A stretch of DNA of 64,000 bases from positions 8,556,001-8,620,000 of the forward strand of contig OZ199838.1 in NCBI GenBank assembly GCA_964304625.1. Reading direction: 5' to 3'. Source of the DNA: Kudoa neothunni (lineage: Eukaryota > Cnidaria). Position numbers and translations under genes: made by a program. A model generated the notes under the pieces. It had not been told where the DNA came from, searched no databases, and was given only the letters and a program-made list of their open reading frames with translations. The number at the start of each line of letters is the position of its first letter. Position 1 is the stretch's first letter. Shown piece by piece: positions 22,060-36,618 of the stretch.

Positions 22060-23640
22060 CAGTCGAACCTCGATTATCCGGAAAATTTGGGACCCGCGAT
22101 TTTCTTTCCGGATAGCGAGGTTCCGGTTAATCGATCGTAAACAACGCCTTGAGCGCGCGCGGTTTTTTAAATTTCTACTTAAACGATTGTTTGTTTGATT
22201 TATAATTTTTTTCTATTTATTAAGTAAAATATTTTAACTTCTGCCATTTAAATTAAAAACGTTGACATATCTATTAACTGAGAATACGGAGACTTAAAAG
22301 AAAAACAATACGTAATTATGGCAGCTTCTACACGTCTACAGAGGAATAACCTACTTTTTTAAATAATCGATAATTAATGTTCGTTTAATGTATATACAAG
22401 CATGTGTTCAGATATAGCGAAAATTTATATAAAAACTGAAAGTTTAACTTAAGTTTTACAAGAAAAATATATTAATAAATAACCTAGAAATATTGTTTTA
22501 AATACTGCATTGGTATGTACCAGGGGTGGCCAGACTTGCCCAGATCGGGAGCAAACTTTAAGGTTGCCAAAATTTTCAAGAGCTACATGGCATCAAAATA
22601 ATTTATGTACCTATTCCTTATTTATAACTTACATTTTTAGAAAATTTCTGGTAAATATTTAGATAAAATGTTGTAGAATTATAAAAAAGGTTGTTTCATT
22701 TTTTTTATTTAGTTAATCCCTTGAAAACTTACATATAATTTTTACAGGTATAATTTTTGATGGTTTTTTCAAAAAGTAAATTAATAGTTAATGACCTAAT
22801 AAACTTTTTCTCTATGTAGAAGGTCGAAAAAATAATAAAATATTTGTCATATTTAATCATGTGATGGTCTGACAAAAAATAAAGTAAATTATTTACGAAT
22901 AACATAATAACACAAGAATTTAATGCTTTCGAAATTGTTTCTAATGTAAAAAGGTTTTTTTGTTTCCATATTATCAGTAAGTTGACGGTAATCAGGTTTG
23001 TATGCTGTTAGCGCTGTACGAATCAGTTCCATCAGGTGTTTGTTTGCGGGGAAGGGATCCGCGATGCTCTGATTTTACAAATTTCATCGTTGAATAAATA
23101 AACTCACAACAATAAGTTGTTCCAAAGATAGAAACAAGTTTGAGGCGAATTTCTTTTAAATTTGAATATTTAGTTTCTAGAACGTATTTCCACAATTCGC
23201 TTGGTGAGATGGAATTATGAATCATGTTTAAAGCTTTAATGAATGCTTTATTCTTTCGATATCTATCATTTTGATAATGGATAAACATTAATTCTAAGTG
23301 TACTCTCTAATTAATATGTAATAATTCAAGTTTGTATCAAATATTAAAACTACATGGTAGTTTGTAATTATGTTTTCTAATCAAAAATATTATCTAGTTT
23401 AAGATTAAATATTTAATTTCTTCGCTTGATTAAATAGTTTAAATTTTGTACTTTTCTAAATTAACGTGCTGGTTGAATTAAAAAAAAAGTTCAACTAAAA
23501 ACCTTTTTTTTCAAGGGTCACGGTTTGGCCACCCTTGGTATATATGCTACATTGTATGTCGTACGGTGATGGGTGGTACTTTTATCCGGAAATATGATTA
23601 AATAGTTATACCGGTTTCCGGATAATCGAATATTTATCCA
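22060..23640. mobile_element. pogo/Tigger-type MITE, interrupted by a hAT derivative
   Basis: Left end CAGTCGAACCTCGATTATCC after TA (22058-22059), a textbook pogo/Tigger end. The right arm at 23610-23632 (CCGGTTTCCGGATAATCGA) is its complement but the last bases have decayed. About 550 bp without the hAT insert, with no transposase, hence a MITE. Confidence 0.75.
22521..23537 (-). mobile_element. hAT derivative keeping only the C-terminal domain
   Basis: Ends CAGGGGTGGCCAGACTTG (22521) and the complement of CAAGGGTGGCCAAACCG (to 23537). Flanking GTATGTAC and GTATATAT fit a decayed 8-bp duplication. The minus strand at 22992-23288 encodes LKEIRLKLVSIFGTTYCCEF and STMKFVKSEHRGSLP, the hAT dimerisation domain of the GTF2IRD2/ZBED type. 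The catalytic part is absent, so it is an internal-deletion derivative. A second copy lies at 35351-36354. Confidence 0.8.
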
Positions 23641-23659
23641 CACGTAATGTCAATAAAAT

Positions 23660-24200
23660 CCAAATAAAATTTAAATATTAACATTATAATATGTCAATTA
23701 ACAATTACAGTTTGAAACAATCTGTTAGAAATGTTTTTATCGTCATATTTTATAATTTAAGCTATACTTACAATCATTGGGTAGAAATGATTCAAGTTAT
23801 CATTTTTTTATACGAAACGTTGGGCGTATTTCTGAGAGAGCATTTTTGGTTTCTCTGTACTCACAACATTTGACATGACCATTTTTACTGAAACTATCAC
23901 TGTGTTGGGGATTATCACTTTAATTTGATCTCATTTTTTCGGTCCATTGTTAATATTTATCATTGGTAATTATAAATTATAGGTGTTTTAAGGATTCAAA
24001 AAGATTTAGATTAAATTACTAAAATTTCATAATTTTTAATAATTTTTTAGTTTATATATTATTAAAATTATGTTCCTTCTTAATTAAAACGATATATTAT
24101 TACTAATGAAATATTTTTCATATAGTTTTTTTAAATCGTTATGTTCTATATTCTGATATCAATTCATGAGTTGTTTGTAATAAAAAAATAAAGCGCCTAT
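23660..24200. repeat. ancient dispersed repeat, second copy
   Basis: 23700-23870 resembles 7340-7490 and 23940-24120 resembles 10880-11100, in the same order and orientation. The 7.6-10.5 kb transposon lies in the gap of the first copy. Family unknown. Confidence 0.45.
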
Positions 24201-24490
24201 AATAATAACATTATAAAAACACAAAATTTCATTAATTGGCTAAAAACTCTCGAAATACATTAGATGTTTCATGACATATTTTATATTCAATTGTTTATAA
24301 GTCAACTCGTTATCGATAGAACCACTCTCTTAATTAACATTAGCACGTACGCGTAAAAATATAACACTACTGCACAACAGGGTCCAATGGACCTTGTTCG
24401 TACGTACAAGTGTTAACGTTTTAAAGAGCACCGTGGATTGAGGTTGTTTAGATAAATAAAATGAAATTCAGCACAACACACAAATATCTA

Positions 24491-27452
24491 TTATGCGGTA
24501 TAAACAACTTCGTCTTTGCGTTTTTTTTGAATAACTGTTCCAGGCTTGTGTAAAGCTTCCGGATGGTGTAATAATTCGTTGGGGCATATACTTGCTGGAC
24601 TTTGCATCAGCATCGTTCTCAAGTCGTAATACAAATGGGTATCGTCAGGAGTGAGGAAAGTGATTGCAATACCATTCTTACCAGCACGACCAGTTCTACC
24701 AACACGATGAGTGTAATCCTCGATAGTTTTGGGAACGTCATAGTTTAAAACTAAAGAAACATCCTTCACATCTATACCACGACTGGCGACGTCAGTTGCC
24801 ACCAGAATGAATTTGGCGCCGGTTTTAACTTCACGTAAAGATGCTTCTCTATATATCACCATTGATCGAATATAAACGCCAAAATATTTTTACCTTTGTT
24901 CCTGGCTTTTACCACCATGCAAAGACACAGCCGAATACTATAAGCATTCAAACCATCGAGAGATAAAAACAAAAAACATTTACTCCGATTTTATCCAATG
25001 ACTTGGCCAATAGATCAGCTCCTTTTTTCTGATTAACAAATATAATGATAGGAGGTCCATAAATTTCAGACTCGAGAATTTCAAGCAATCGTTTCCTACA
25101 TATATAATCATAACCAACTAGTTCGCTGGAATTATCAAAGGATTACTTCTTCTTAGCTTCACTAACCATTTCAACGCGTTGTTCAACGCGTTCCACGGGT
25201 TTACCAACCGTACCAATGTAAATTGTAACCGGTCGTCTATCCAACCTTAATTCAAACTAGTTCCTAGTAACTCAAATACCTCAGATATTGTTGAGCAAGT
25301 CTTTCGATTGCTGGTGACATTGTTGCTGTAAACATACACGTCTAATTACATACAAATTTAAAAACAAAATGATTATTTTAGCGATAAAAAGACTAAAGAA
25401 AGTCGTAAATTTTATAATTATTTAATCACTGTTCGTGAATTTATGAAATGAATATAATTTTTGTTACTTGTCTGTATTTTTCTCTATTTCCTAAGCTGAT
25501 TTTCAATTGATCAACATCTTCAGTTTCTTCAGAGTCCGGTTTTATGTTGGTTAGAGGTAGATAATCAAGAACTGCTTTCAAACTCTCCTCAAAGCCCATA
25601 TCAATCATACGATCTGCTTCGTCCAACACAATATAAGAACACTGAGAGAGAATGACATATCGAGATTCTATTTAATTAATTAAATAAACCATAATAAAAC
25701 TGTAAGAGAAGAGTGTGTATCTCACCTAGCACATCCAAAAGACGACCCGGTGTCGCAATAATGATCTATTATCATAGAAAACCTTTGATTAGTTAAAATA
25801 TAAATAACCTCACAACCCAATCTTAGCTGGAGACCTTGTTCCTCTTTTGACATCTAAAAAACCAATGTATAAAATTTCAGTAACTTTATTGGAACACATA
25901 CACCACCAACTAGCGATACGGTTCTAATTCCTAGCGGTTTCGCAAATTTTATAGTTTCTTGTTCAATCTTAAATGGTTATTATTTGTAACAATTTTAAAA
26001 TAGACCAACAAATAGATTATACTTGTGTAGCCAATTCTCTAGTTGGTGCTAAAATAATAGCGTACGGACTTTGACTTGAGTCAGTTATTCTAAAATTGAC
26101 ACAAATTATGATGGCATCATTATAAAATTCATATTCCAGAAAAAATACTGATTCACCCTAGGAAGATCCATAATCCACACCAACAAAGGGAGAACGAAAG
26201 CAGCAGTTTTACCACTACCAGTTTCAGCAATACCAATAACATCACGATTCAGCATACCGACTGGAATGCCGATTTTTTGAATTGGAGTGGGATCCTCGTA
26301 ACCCAACGAATAAACGACTTTAACAAGTTTTTTAGGAAGACCAGATTCTTCCCAATTTCTAATTGGATTAGGAACAGATCCACCTATAAATGTGTATTGT
26401 AATAAGAACTTAAATATCTTTAGACCATTCTATATACCTTTTGTTAACTATACTAAAGTCCTCTTTGAAAATACGCCAATCTCTTGGAGTCATATCTTCA
26501 AGGGGTTTTTTAGTCCAGTGTCTATCTTTGTGGGCAATTTTTTTAGCCTTAGATCGTTCTTCACGTAGACGTTTCTTTTCACGTTGTTTTTCTAACTCAG
26601 ACCGTCTGCTGTCCATCAAATCTTCGTAGAACTTTGATAACTCTTTCTTCTGTACTTTTATATCGATTCCCGCTATATGACCTCTCCCAAAAAGTTGGAT
26701 TTGATGTTTGTTGCTGTATAGATCATTGTAATCGTGAGAAGTGTCTTCTTTGGCTTCCCAATCGAACACAAATTTTTTTTCGGTGTAGTGACGAGAACGC
26801 TTTTTCCGTTTAAACAGCCCCTAAATACTTGTCCTTGATAGCATTCAGTTGGGCGACTTCATAACTCTAAATCAAAGTTATGTTTTGATACAGTTCAATT
26901 ATATAATCAATTTACATCTGAATCCTTTATTTCATTTTGCACTGTTCCATTCTTATCCTTATTATCTGATCGGCGACTACTTCCACCACTGGTAGAACGG
27001 TACGAGCCCTCTTTATCAGCATAATTGTTGCCTTTTTAAGCATTAAAAAGACAAATAAATCAAAAAAATTCAACCTTCGATTTTAGCTTGTTTCATGAAT
27101 TCTTCTCTTTTCTTTTTAGTCTCTTCATAAAGTTGCCGTTGTTTTGCAGCTTCTTCCTTTCTTCGTTCTATTGCTAGCTGTTGGCGTTCTTCTTTAGTGA
27201 GAAATTTCGGTCGTTCTTCTTGCTTCTTTTCATCTTCATGTTTCTGCAATAATTCTTCTAGTGATAAAGGCTGCCTAGAAATAGTAAATTGATGAAGAAT
27301 CACGAAAAACCTGTTTTTTGGGGGTTTCATTGACGTCAGTTGGGATTTCTTCGGTCAATTTAGAATCAGCCTCGTTTTCCCCAACTTTTGATTCAGTCTC
27401 AATACGATTTTTTTTTAGTTTTTGAACGATCTTTATTCTTATGGGACACCAT
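24491..27452 (-). CDS. DDX23: DDX23/PRP28 DEAD-box splicing helicase
   Basis: U5 snRNP RNA helicase that helps swap U1 for U6 at the 5' splice site. Minus strand, ATG at 27452-27450, stop TAA at 24491-24493, with roughly a dozen introns of about 35-110 bp. Order: charged N-terminus ([16 protein letters not shown] near 27270), [20 protein letters not shown] near 26770, [31 protein letters not shown], then helicase motifs [87 protein letters not shown] and [11 protein letters not shown]. The C-terminus [17 protein letters not shown] matches the family. Three single-base excesses at short runs break the frame: an A9 run after the start (27400-27408), GGGG at 26817-26821 and AAAA at about 26446. 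All motifs are intact, so the gene is probably functional and these are errors, polymorphism or unusual splicing. Confidence 0.93.
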
Positions 27453-28550
27453 TGCGCGATTTACACATGCGCAAGTTCTACTCACCCGACGAAGCGGCGC
27501 TCTATTCAAACCTTAATTTCGATTCTACTGCTTTTATATATTTATTTTATCTTCTGAAATGTAAAAAATTTATTCTCAAATTGTATTAAATTATATAACG
27601 ATAATACCAACAATCTGTTTTCTTAATTAGTTTCGTGGGTTTTAGCTAGTTCGTTGATTACAATAAAAATTCGGTTGAATTTTTTAATCTAGAGATATTT
27701 TAGGGCAATTTTTACATTGATTCCTATTTAAATCGACGGCAACAGCTAATATCGTATTTGGATTATTGGCCGTAGATTGTGAAATGTCTTATTAATCTGA
27801 CAATGGGTGCATTGCACGCATATTGGATCATTTGACTGGAGCTCGAGAAGGTCGCGAGTTTGAATTGCGCCCTTTCAGGGCCCGGCTTCACAATTCTCGC
27901 ATTTTCTGGATCCATCTTTTTCTTTTCATTGTTGTTTTGAATATTTGTTTTAGATTGCTCTAAAAGTTCTATTGATAACTTTTTTAGGAATTGTCTTTTC
28001 GACTGAAGATTGTATTAACTAAGAAATTGAGGGTCCTAGTCCCATGCAGTTGAAATGTGTTGTATGCCGCCGCATCTGTTATGCTCTATAATACAGCTAA
28101 TGACCGGCGTCTAATACAATGATTCAAAATGTTTTCAACCTCATGGAATCTCTTATTGTTTGGGTAAAAATTGTTTCCCACATGCCTTTTTGTGGTTACT
28201 GTGTGAAGTCCTCAGCTAAAAAATACATTTTGATGAAAAATGATCATTATTTTAAATATTATAAATAACAAATATTTATATGTGAATGGACGAATCATTG
28301 ATATGTGAATTAATAAGTGTACATTTAAAATTAATTATATACTTACATATATCATAAAAATTTGAAATTTTCCCCACAGAAAAAACTTTTCATTAATTCT
28401 TCAGATTAAAGAAAGTGATTTGAACCAAAAAAATAATTGATTTAAAACATTTTTTATTCCTCGTGGCAATCTTTGTAGTTAAATGAAAATAAGAAACTTT
28501 CTTATTTTATTCTTGGATCTGATAAAAACTTTGCGCAGAACGAGAAATAA
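27453..28550. other. intergenic, possible tRNA-derived SINE near 27.85 kb
   Basis: Mostly AT-rich. Around 27825-27890 a GC-rich block contains TGGATCATTTGACTGGAGC and GGTCGCGAGTTTGAATTGCG, which loosely resemble the A and B boxes of a tRNA promoter with a serine/leucine-like layout. No tRNA cloverleaf can be completed, so at best it is an old SINE head. The rest shows nothing. Confidence 0.3.
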
Positions 28551-28554
28551 AAGA

Positions 28555-29638
28555 TTTCCGCGTCCGTCAAACTCCTGGCACTAGCTCTTTGAATCCTAAA
28601 GATTCGGTTGAATTCCAGTTGGGAATCACGGATGTAAAACCTTAGTTTGTACCAAAAGTATTTTCAGAATTTGTTCACCTTTCGATTTAAGTTGGCTGTG
28701 GATATTTTTGTCATTGTCATCCCTCCGCAGGAATGACGTTTGATGAGACCTCAATTTCTGTATCGCTGTCAAAATCAGGGTCATCATTCTCACCGTTAAT
28801 GGGTCCATCAATAATTGTGTCTATTTCCTCAACATCGTTGGATCGACTTATATCAGAATCATCTGATAAAAGAAACACAAAACCCTCGCCGTTATTCATT
28901 GTTACACTGGTCACTTCCTACTAACACCCTGTTTTTTCCAAAAAATGGCGTAGAATATCCCAGAATAATGGAGAGTAGCACAGATGTGTCCGTAACATCT
29001 GCGAATACGCTGTAAGAATCTAGAAGATTACGCAAAACTACGATAATTCCTTAACTGCCTGGATAATCGCACCATCCATGATCATCTGTAGACTTGTCAC
29101 AATTGAATACATATTCAAACGATAATTGTGCTCAAATAAGAATAAAAATTTGAAATTAAATTTCCGTACTAGTTCAATTTATTCAAATGTCATTGATATG
29201 AAATTTATAATGCATTATCCGGAAAATCATAGGGATAGACTGGAGTGCCACCTTACTAAACGCTTGGAAGTGAACATTCCTTCTAAAATTTATGCATCCA
29301 TAACTCATTTTAACTTGAGGAAATTTAACTGGAAATATGAAAACATTCTTCAGATTCGACACGTAAAATATTAACATTATAAGACTTTCATTAGAATAGT
29401 AAATTCAAAACATACTTTGCTGGCCAGCGTATCCACCCAGGCATGCGCGGAACTTTTTTTAAATGGACGATCCATGTATCTTAGACTTTAAATAATTAAC
29501 TACAATCTAATATGCGGAATAAAAATTCCAGAGAAATAGAATACAAGAAATATGAATATTAAGAGACTTTAAAAAGTATATTATATTTTAAGAAAACCAT
29601 CTACGTGGACACTCTGTCCGCGTTTAGGCATCGGAGGG
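28555..29638 (-). mobile_element. piggyBac N-terminal remnant
   Basis: The right end reads GCATCGGAGGG then TTAA (29639-29642), like the CCCTCNNANG ends of other piggyBac copies here. Inside, on the minus strand, 28717-28914 gives an acidic leader (LLSDDSDISRSNDVEEIDTI, then DDPDFDSDTEIEVSS) and, further on, IPNWNSTESLGFKELVPG, both resembling the start of piggyBac transposases. No catalytic core or left end is present. Confidence 0.45.
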
Positions 29639-29662
29639 TTAAGGTTATAGTTCGGTCTAGTT

Positions 29663-31558
<1,896 letters not shown>

Positions 31559-32182
31559 TTTCTAACTTTTTGGTGGCTTGCCATATTGAATAAAAACTTT
31601 AGGATTAATAAATAGGAATGGGATATAATTGGTATTTATCCTTCATTTGAAAATATGTTTACACTAAATATTTTATTCTTCTTGAATCAGTTACCTCACT
31701 TATGATTTATGGAAGTATACAAATTATCCAAAGTTAGTTCATAATCTATTATTATTTAATTAACATTGATAACTTCATTAGTTATTTAGGATTTTATTAT
31801 TGTTTGTTTATTTGTGGGTGACAATATTCAGCTAACGAGATTTAGGTAAAAAATTTTTCTTATCATTAAATTTTACACAAAAGCATGCATATCTTGCAAG
31901 ATTGGGGAATTTTATTCTCTAATTGACAGTGCAATAATGAAGATTGTGGCATCTAAAGACCATCTTCACTAATCAAATTTTTCTTTTAATATTTGTTTTT
32001 GAAAGCAAGAAATTATGGACTCTATAGTACCACCACAAAGGTCACTTTTAAATTTATAGATTGCAACAAAAAGAGACTTGGAGCACGTGTTATCTCCATT
32101 ATGTTGTTCTTACTTCGGAATTTTGTTTATTTTTTTTTACAATCCTATTTAATTATTTTGAATGTTTTAGTATAATTTTTTT
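31559..32182. other. intergenic, nothing recognised
   Basis: AT-rich, no coding signal. The 5' part and end of the hAT element should lie here but could not be delimited. 32175-32182 is the target duplication of the next Merlin. Confidence 0.35.
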
Positions 32183-33240
32183 GGATCACATTTGATTTAG
32201 CTCCCCCCCCCCGTTAAAATTTCTGTTTTTACTGATTATTAATTAATACGTTTGTGGATGTGCCGCCGTTAATATTACCTCATTAGATAGATTAAGCCGA
32301 CAAAGTATACTATTTAACGGTTATCTACCGATTATCATTAGATCTGCGCAAATGATTTCTCCAAGAAGATCTTTTGGTAATATTTTTTGTAATGAGGATA
32401 AATCTATACAATATCTTATCAATATTGGTATCTTCAATGCACCAACTAACTGAATAAAATGTAATGGAACAAGCCATCCCATACATCGAAAAAATTGGCG
32501 ATGCTGCTCCAAAATGTGCAGAAAATTAAACTCCACGATTTTCTTGAGTTATCGTATTACTGGTTGGTGGGTGCAAAAAGTGTTAACCTGGGAATAATTA
32601 TCGAACACTCTTCTCAAACAATCACCAATTACTGTCACTATCTTCGCCAGCTGGTAGCAGATAGTCTTGACTTTGAGGATATGGTTCATTGAAGGAGAAA
32701 ATATAATTATAGAGACTGATGAGTCTAAATTTCGAAAGGTGAAGCATAACAGAGGGTATGGCGTTAATGGAGCATGGTTCCTGGCAGAACCGCTGAGACT
32801 CTTATCCATAAAATTCAAACGTACGTCCATCCTGGCTCTATTATAAATGATTGCTTCAAAAGTTATGGAACACTACATAATTTCTACGCTCACCTCACTG
32901 TAAATCACAATATAGAATATATAGATAGTACTACAGGAGCTCATACAAACACCATTGAATGCACTTGGGGGTGCTATCAAATATAAAATATCACCAAGAA
33001 ACAGGACATCTTCGGTTAATGAAGATGGTTCTGTCTGTATGGATGGTATCAACGAATTCCTCGGTGAATTTCAATGGAGAAGGAAAAACAATAACTATTT
33101 ATGGGATGGCTTTATATCATCGTTAAAAAAAGTTTAGTTTACTATAAATTCGATTTGTATTTGTTGTGTTTTCATTTTTTTTACGATCGCGCTAATCCTA
33201 TGGTAATTTGAGATTAGGGGGTTTATATCAAAGTTCAGCC
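32183..33240 (+). mobile_element. Merlin transposon, second family, decayed
   Basis: Left end GGATCACATTTGATTTAGC (32183) pairs imperfectly with the complement of the right end TATATCAAAGTTCAGCC (33240). Flanking 8-mers ATTTTTTT and ATTTTGTT fit a target duplication. The plus-strand transposase is frame-shifted but readable: LSYYWLVGAKSVNLGI near 32540, ETDESKFRKVKHNRGYGVNG near 32715-32775 (first acidic residues), NDCFKSYGTL near 32850 (second Asp), NHNIEYIDSTTGAHTNTIEC near 32900 (Glu), then KYKISPRNRTSSVNEDGS. It is the same family as the 2.2 kb fragment and different from the 9 kb Merlin. The run of ten C near 32204 may be a slippage site. Confidence 0.85.
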
Positions 33241-33459
33241 ATTTTGTTGATTAATTCAATGCTTAAATGCACTATCAGAGTCCATATTTTTAAATTTTCG
33301 TATATTACGAAGAAAAGTGCTTTTTTTGTAAGTATAAACATTTTTTTCAGTTTATCAATATTTTTTTTGGGGGGGGGGGTGTTTTGTTCAAACATAAAAA
33401 ATTATACGTACTTTTCCTAACAAATTTGTACAATTATTTTTTTAAAATTATGTAATAAA

Positions 33460-33530
33460 CTAGCGCAAAAGCCCCGCTTCGCGTAGACTAACACTTGGCG
33501 CAGACCAGTGCCTTTTGGATTTCTAAGTAA
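33460..33530 (-). mobile_element. extra Helitron-type 3' terminus
   Basis: On the minus strand it ends GGGGCTTTTGCGCTAG at 33460, with host A then CTAG complement on the plus strand, preceded by the hairpin-like CGCGAAGCGGGGC. This resembles a Helitron 3' end distinct from, and about 70 bp away from, the end of the copy that starts at 33531. Only the terminus is visible. Confidence 0.45.
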
Positions 33531-35350
33531 ATAGCGCTAGTGCCCAGTTTTGCCTGGTACAATGTTATAGAAAACTTAGACTTTTAATTTTATTTTTGAA
33601 TGGAGAAATTTTACGGAAGAGTTAATCTAATCAGCACTTTAAACCCTGTAAATTTTGTTTCTATTTTAATTTATGCATTTTAAAGCTTGTCATTATTTTT
33701 GCAATGTGATGATTTAGAAAAACAAAATTATGCCCCCACTTTATATTCAAATATAAATAGAGGTATTGAGGGAAATTAATGAGTATTTTTAAGTTTATTT
33801 CACAAATTATTGACCAAAACTATGATGACCTTAATTTTAAGAGAAATGTAATTAGCGATTAAAATCCAGTTATTGTGAAACAAAATCATTAAGTAACTTA
33901 AATAAAACTTTCAGTTATTTTCAAAATCTTACGATAGAAATTAATCCTTCTAATTATAAAATGTATTATTAGTCTACAAACGATAAAAAAATAAAAGCAA
34001 CCCAAGATGCGTCAGAAACAAAAATATTAATTGTTGCTCCTTTTTTCGCAAATTTATAAGGACGCCAACGATGTTTTAGAAAGCTGTGAGCGGTAACTTA
34101 CGTATTCATTATTGTAACAAAATCCCCCATTTATAAATAAATCCAATCTTGCTTTTTATCAAGAATACTTACTGGTTCAAAAATATACACATTTAATTAA
34201 CAAAATACGATTAAATCAAAAATGTAAAGGTGTTTTTGGTTTGAAAAATTACAGTAATGCTTAAACATCAACTGGTTTTCTTGAAGGAATGCACCCTTTT
34301 AAAAAATAACGTACTGTTTGATTGCTCTAAACAAATTCCTTCGTATTGAACTATTCGTAGATTAACGAAAACTTTGTGAAAATATCGGTTAGATTGAATA
34401 GACCCATAATTTCTTATTAACTTACATGGCACGTATTGAGAAGGGATTGTATTTTGTGCAAAAGTAATCATGAATAAAAACTTATTGAAAAGACGAATAT
34501 AGCTTCAATCTCAATCGATATATTTGATAAAAAGAAATATTCATATCTCAGGAATTCCAATGGAGCATAATTTTCATTTAAGTCACTACAAAATTTTAAT
34601 TATTATTATTATAAAAAACAATTAAATCTATAGTGATTTGTTTTTGTTTTAAATTCTTCCTTTTTAATGAGCGATTTTTCCATTATCGGATCTATCCAAA
34701 CGGCAGTATTCCTCTGATTTTTCTTTGCCATCCACAACTTGTGATCATTTTAATACATATAGCCTAGTACCATAAACTAAATATAGAATAATAACGAAAA
34801 CAATTTAATATTCCCGGGATTTCAGGAATTCTAATAAAGTATAATTTCTATTTAAAATGATCATAATCTATTTCGCTTAACTATATCCATAACGCTTGAA
34901 AAGAGAAAACACATCCCAAATAATTTGTTTATGCTTCACATTTTAGGGGAAATGCAACAACTCTTGTAAATGTGACGTCAATAGTTTTATTTGTCTTAAA
35001 GTAACTCCTAACAGGCATATGTAAAATTTTTAGAACATTCTACACCATAATTAAGAGACTCTTTTTCTATATAATGAGTAAAAAGTTCATTCTAATTGAG
35101 TATCACTCTGAAGAAAACAACTATTAAATACTATACAGGTACTTTTTTATCTGCTATTTGAGTAAACAACAAGAAAATACCTTACTTCTAATTGCAGTAT
35201 TTCTTATATTTATACTTCTAAGTAAATTAGCGATTTTTATTGATTTTATCATCTATTCAAGTGCAATCTAAAAGCTGTATTTAAAAAAAGTTCCTTCATG
35301 GCACATGCGTACTGCTGAAAACACACACTGACACACAGAACTTTAGATAT
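33531..35350 (-). mobile_element. Helitron copy 2, non-autonomous
   Basis: Reverse-oriented relative of 15139-17992. 3' end region (minus strand) ACCAGGCAAAACTGGGCACTAGCGC contains a CCAG/CTGG hairpin; body blocks such as TAAAGCTTGTCATTATTTTT (33680) and the stretch at 34200-34330 are shared with the copy at 57582. The 5' end near 35340 is interrupted by the hAT derivative at 35351. No coding capacity seen. Confidence 0.75.
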
Positions 35351-36354
35351 CAGGGATGGCAAGACGTGCCTAGATCGGGAGCCAACATTAAGGTTGAGCA
35401 GATTTTCGAAATCCACAAGACATTAAAATCATTTATGAATCTCTTCCTTATTTAAATCTTATATTTTTGGGAAATTTTTTTAAATGTTAAAGTAAAATGT
35501 AGTAGATTATAATTAATGAATTTGTTATTTTTTCTTATTAAATGAATCGCAAAAAAACTTGCATATAATTTATGATTGTTTTCCCAACAAAGTAAATTAG
35601 TAGTCAATCAATGATCCATGAAACTTTTCTCTATGAAAAACGTCGCGAAAATAATAAAATATTTTTCATATTTAATCATGTATGATAGTCTGACAGCGAA
35701 TAAAATTGAATAATTACGAATAAAGTAATAACACAAGATTTTAATGCTTTCGAAAATTTATTGCTTAGAAATTGTTTTGAATGTTACAAGTTTTTTGTTT
35801 CCGCATCATCTGTGAGCTGACGTAATCCGGTTCGTATGCTGTTAACGTTGTACGAATTAGTCCCGTCAGGTGTTTGTTTGTGAGGAAGGGATACGCGATG
35901 CTCCGATTTTACAAATTTCATCGTTGAATGAATAAACTCACAACAATAAGTTGTTAAAATATAGAAACAAGTTGAGGCAAATTCCTTTTAATCTTGAGTC
36001 TTTAGTTTCTGGATCGTATTTCCAGAACTCGCTTGGTGAGTTGGAATTACGAATCATGTTTAAGTTTTAATTTCTGTTTTATTCTTCCGATATGTATCAT
36101 TTTGATAATGGATAAACACTAGTTTTAAATGTGTTTCCTAATGAAACTAGTAATAATTCAAGTTTGTATCAAATATTAAAACTATACGGTAATTTGTAAT
36201 TATGTTTTCCAATTAAAAATATTATTTAGTTTAAGATTAAAGATTTAATTTCTTCACTTGATTAAATAGTTTAAACTTTTCGGGTTTCCCCAATTAACGT
36301 GCTGATTGAATTTAAAAAAAAATTTTTTCAAGAGCCATGGTTTGGCCACTCCTG
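35351..36354 (-). mobile_element. hAT derivative, second copy
   Basis: Same element as 22521-23537: starts CAGGGATGGCAAGACGTGCC, ends complementary (GGTTTGGCCACTCCTG), and carries the same C-terminal region on the minus strand (35800-36110), here more decayed. A target duplication is not clear, though GATAT occurs on both sides. Confidence 0.75.
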
Positions 36355-36618
36355 ATATAGTAGACAGATAATAGGTAGTAGATAAAGGATTATAAAAATT
36401 TTTGGATAATTCTGAAGAAAATGTTTTGTGTCAAACATCTCTTACAACGAGAGAAATACTGCATGGACAAGCTAATCTAGTGAGGGCATTAAGCATGAAA
36501 GTCAGAAAAACAATGAGTAGACGGTAAATTCGCATTTAAGAAAACAAACATCAACACTCTAAATAATTTAATCAAATAATGAGTTTGTATTGAATGTGTA
36601 GGTCAAAATTCTGTTTAA

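Noticed and set aside
28733-29015. Plus-strand open stretches here
   Set aside because: Antisense shadows of the acidic piggyBac leader on the minus strand.
33364-33380. G10 run (and the G11 run at 42537) as a regulatory signal
   Set aside because: Homopolymers in decayed transposon DNA, more likely slippage or assembly error; no quadruplex-type set of four runs.
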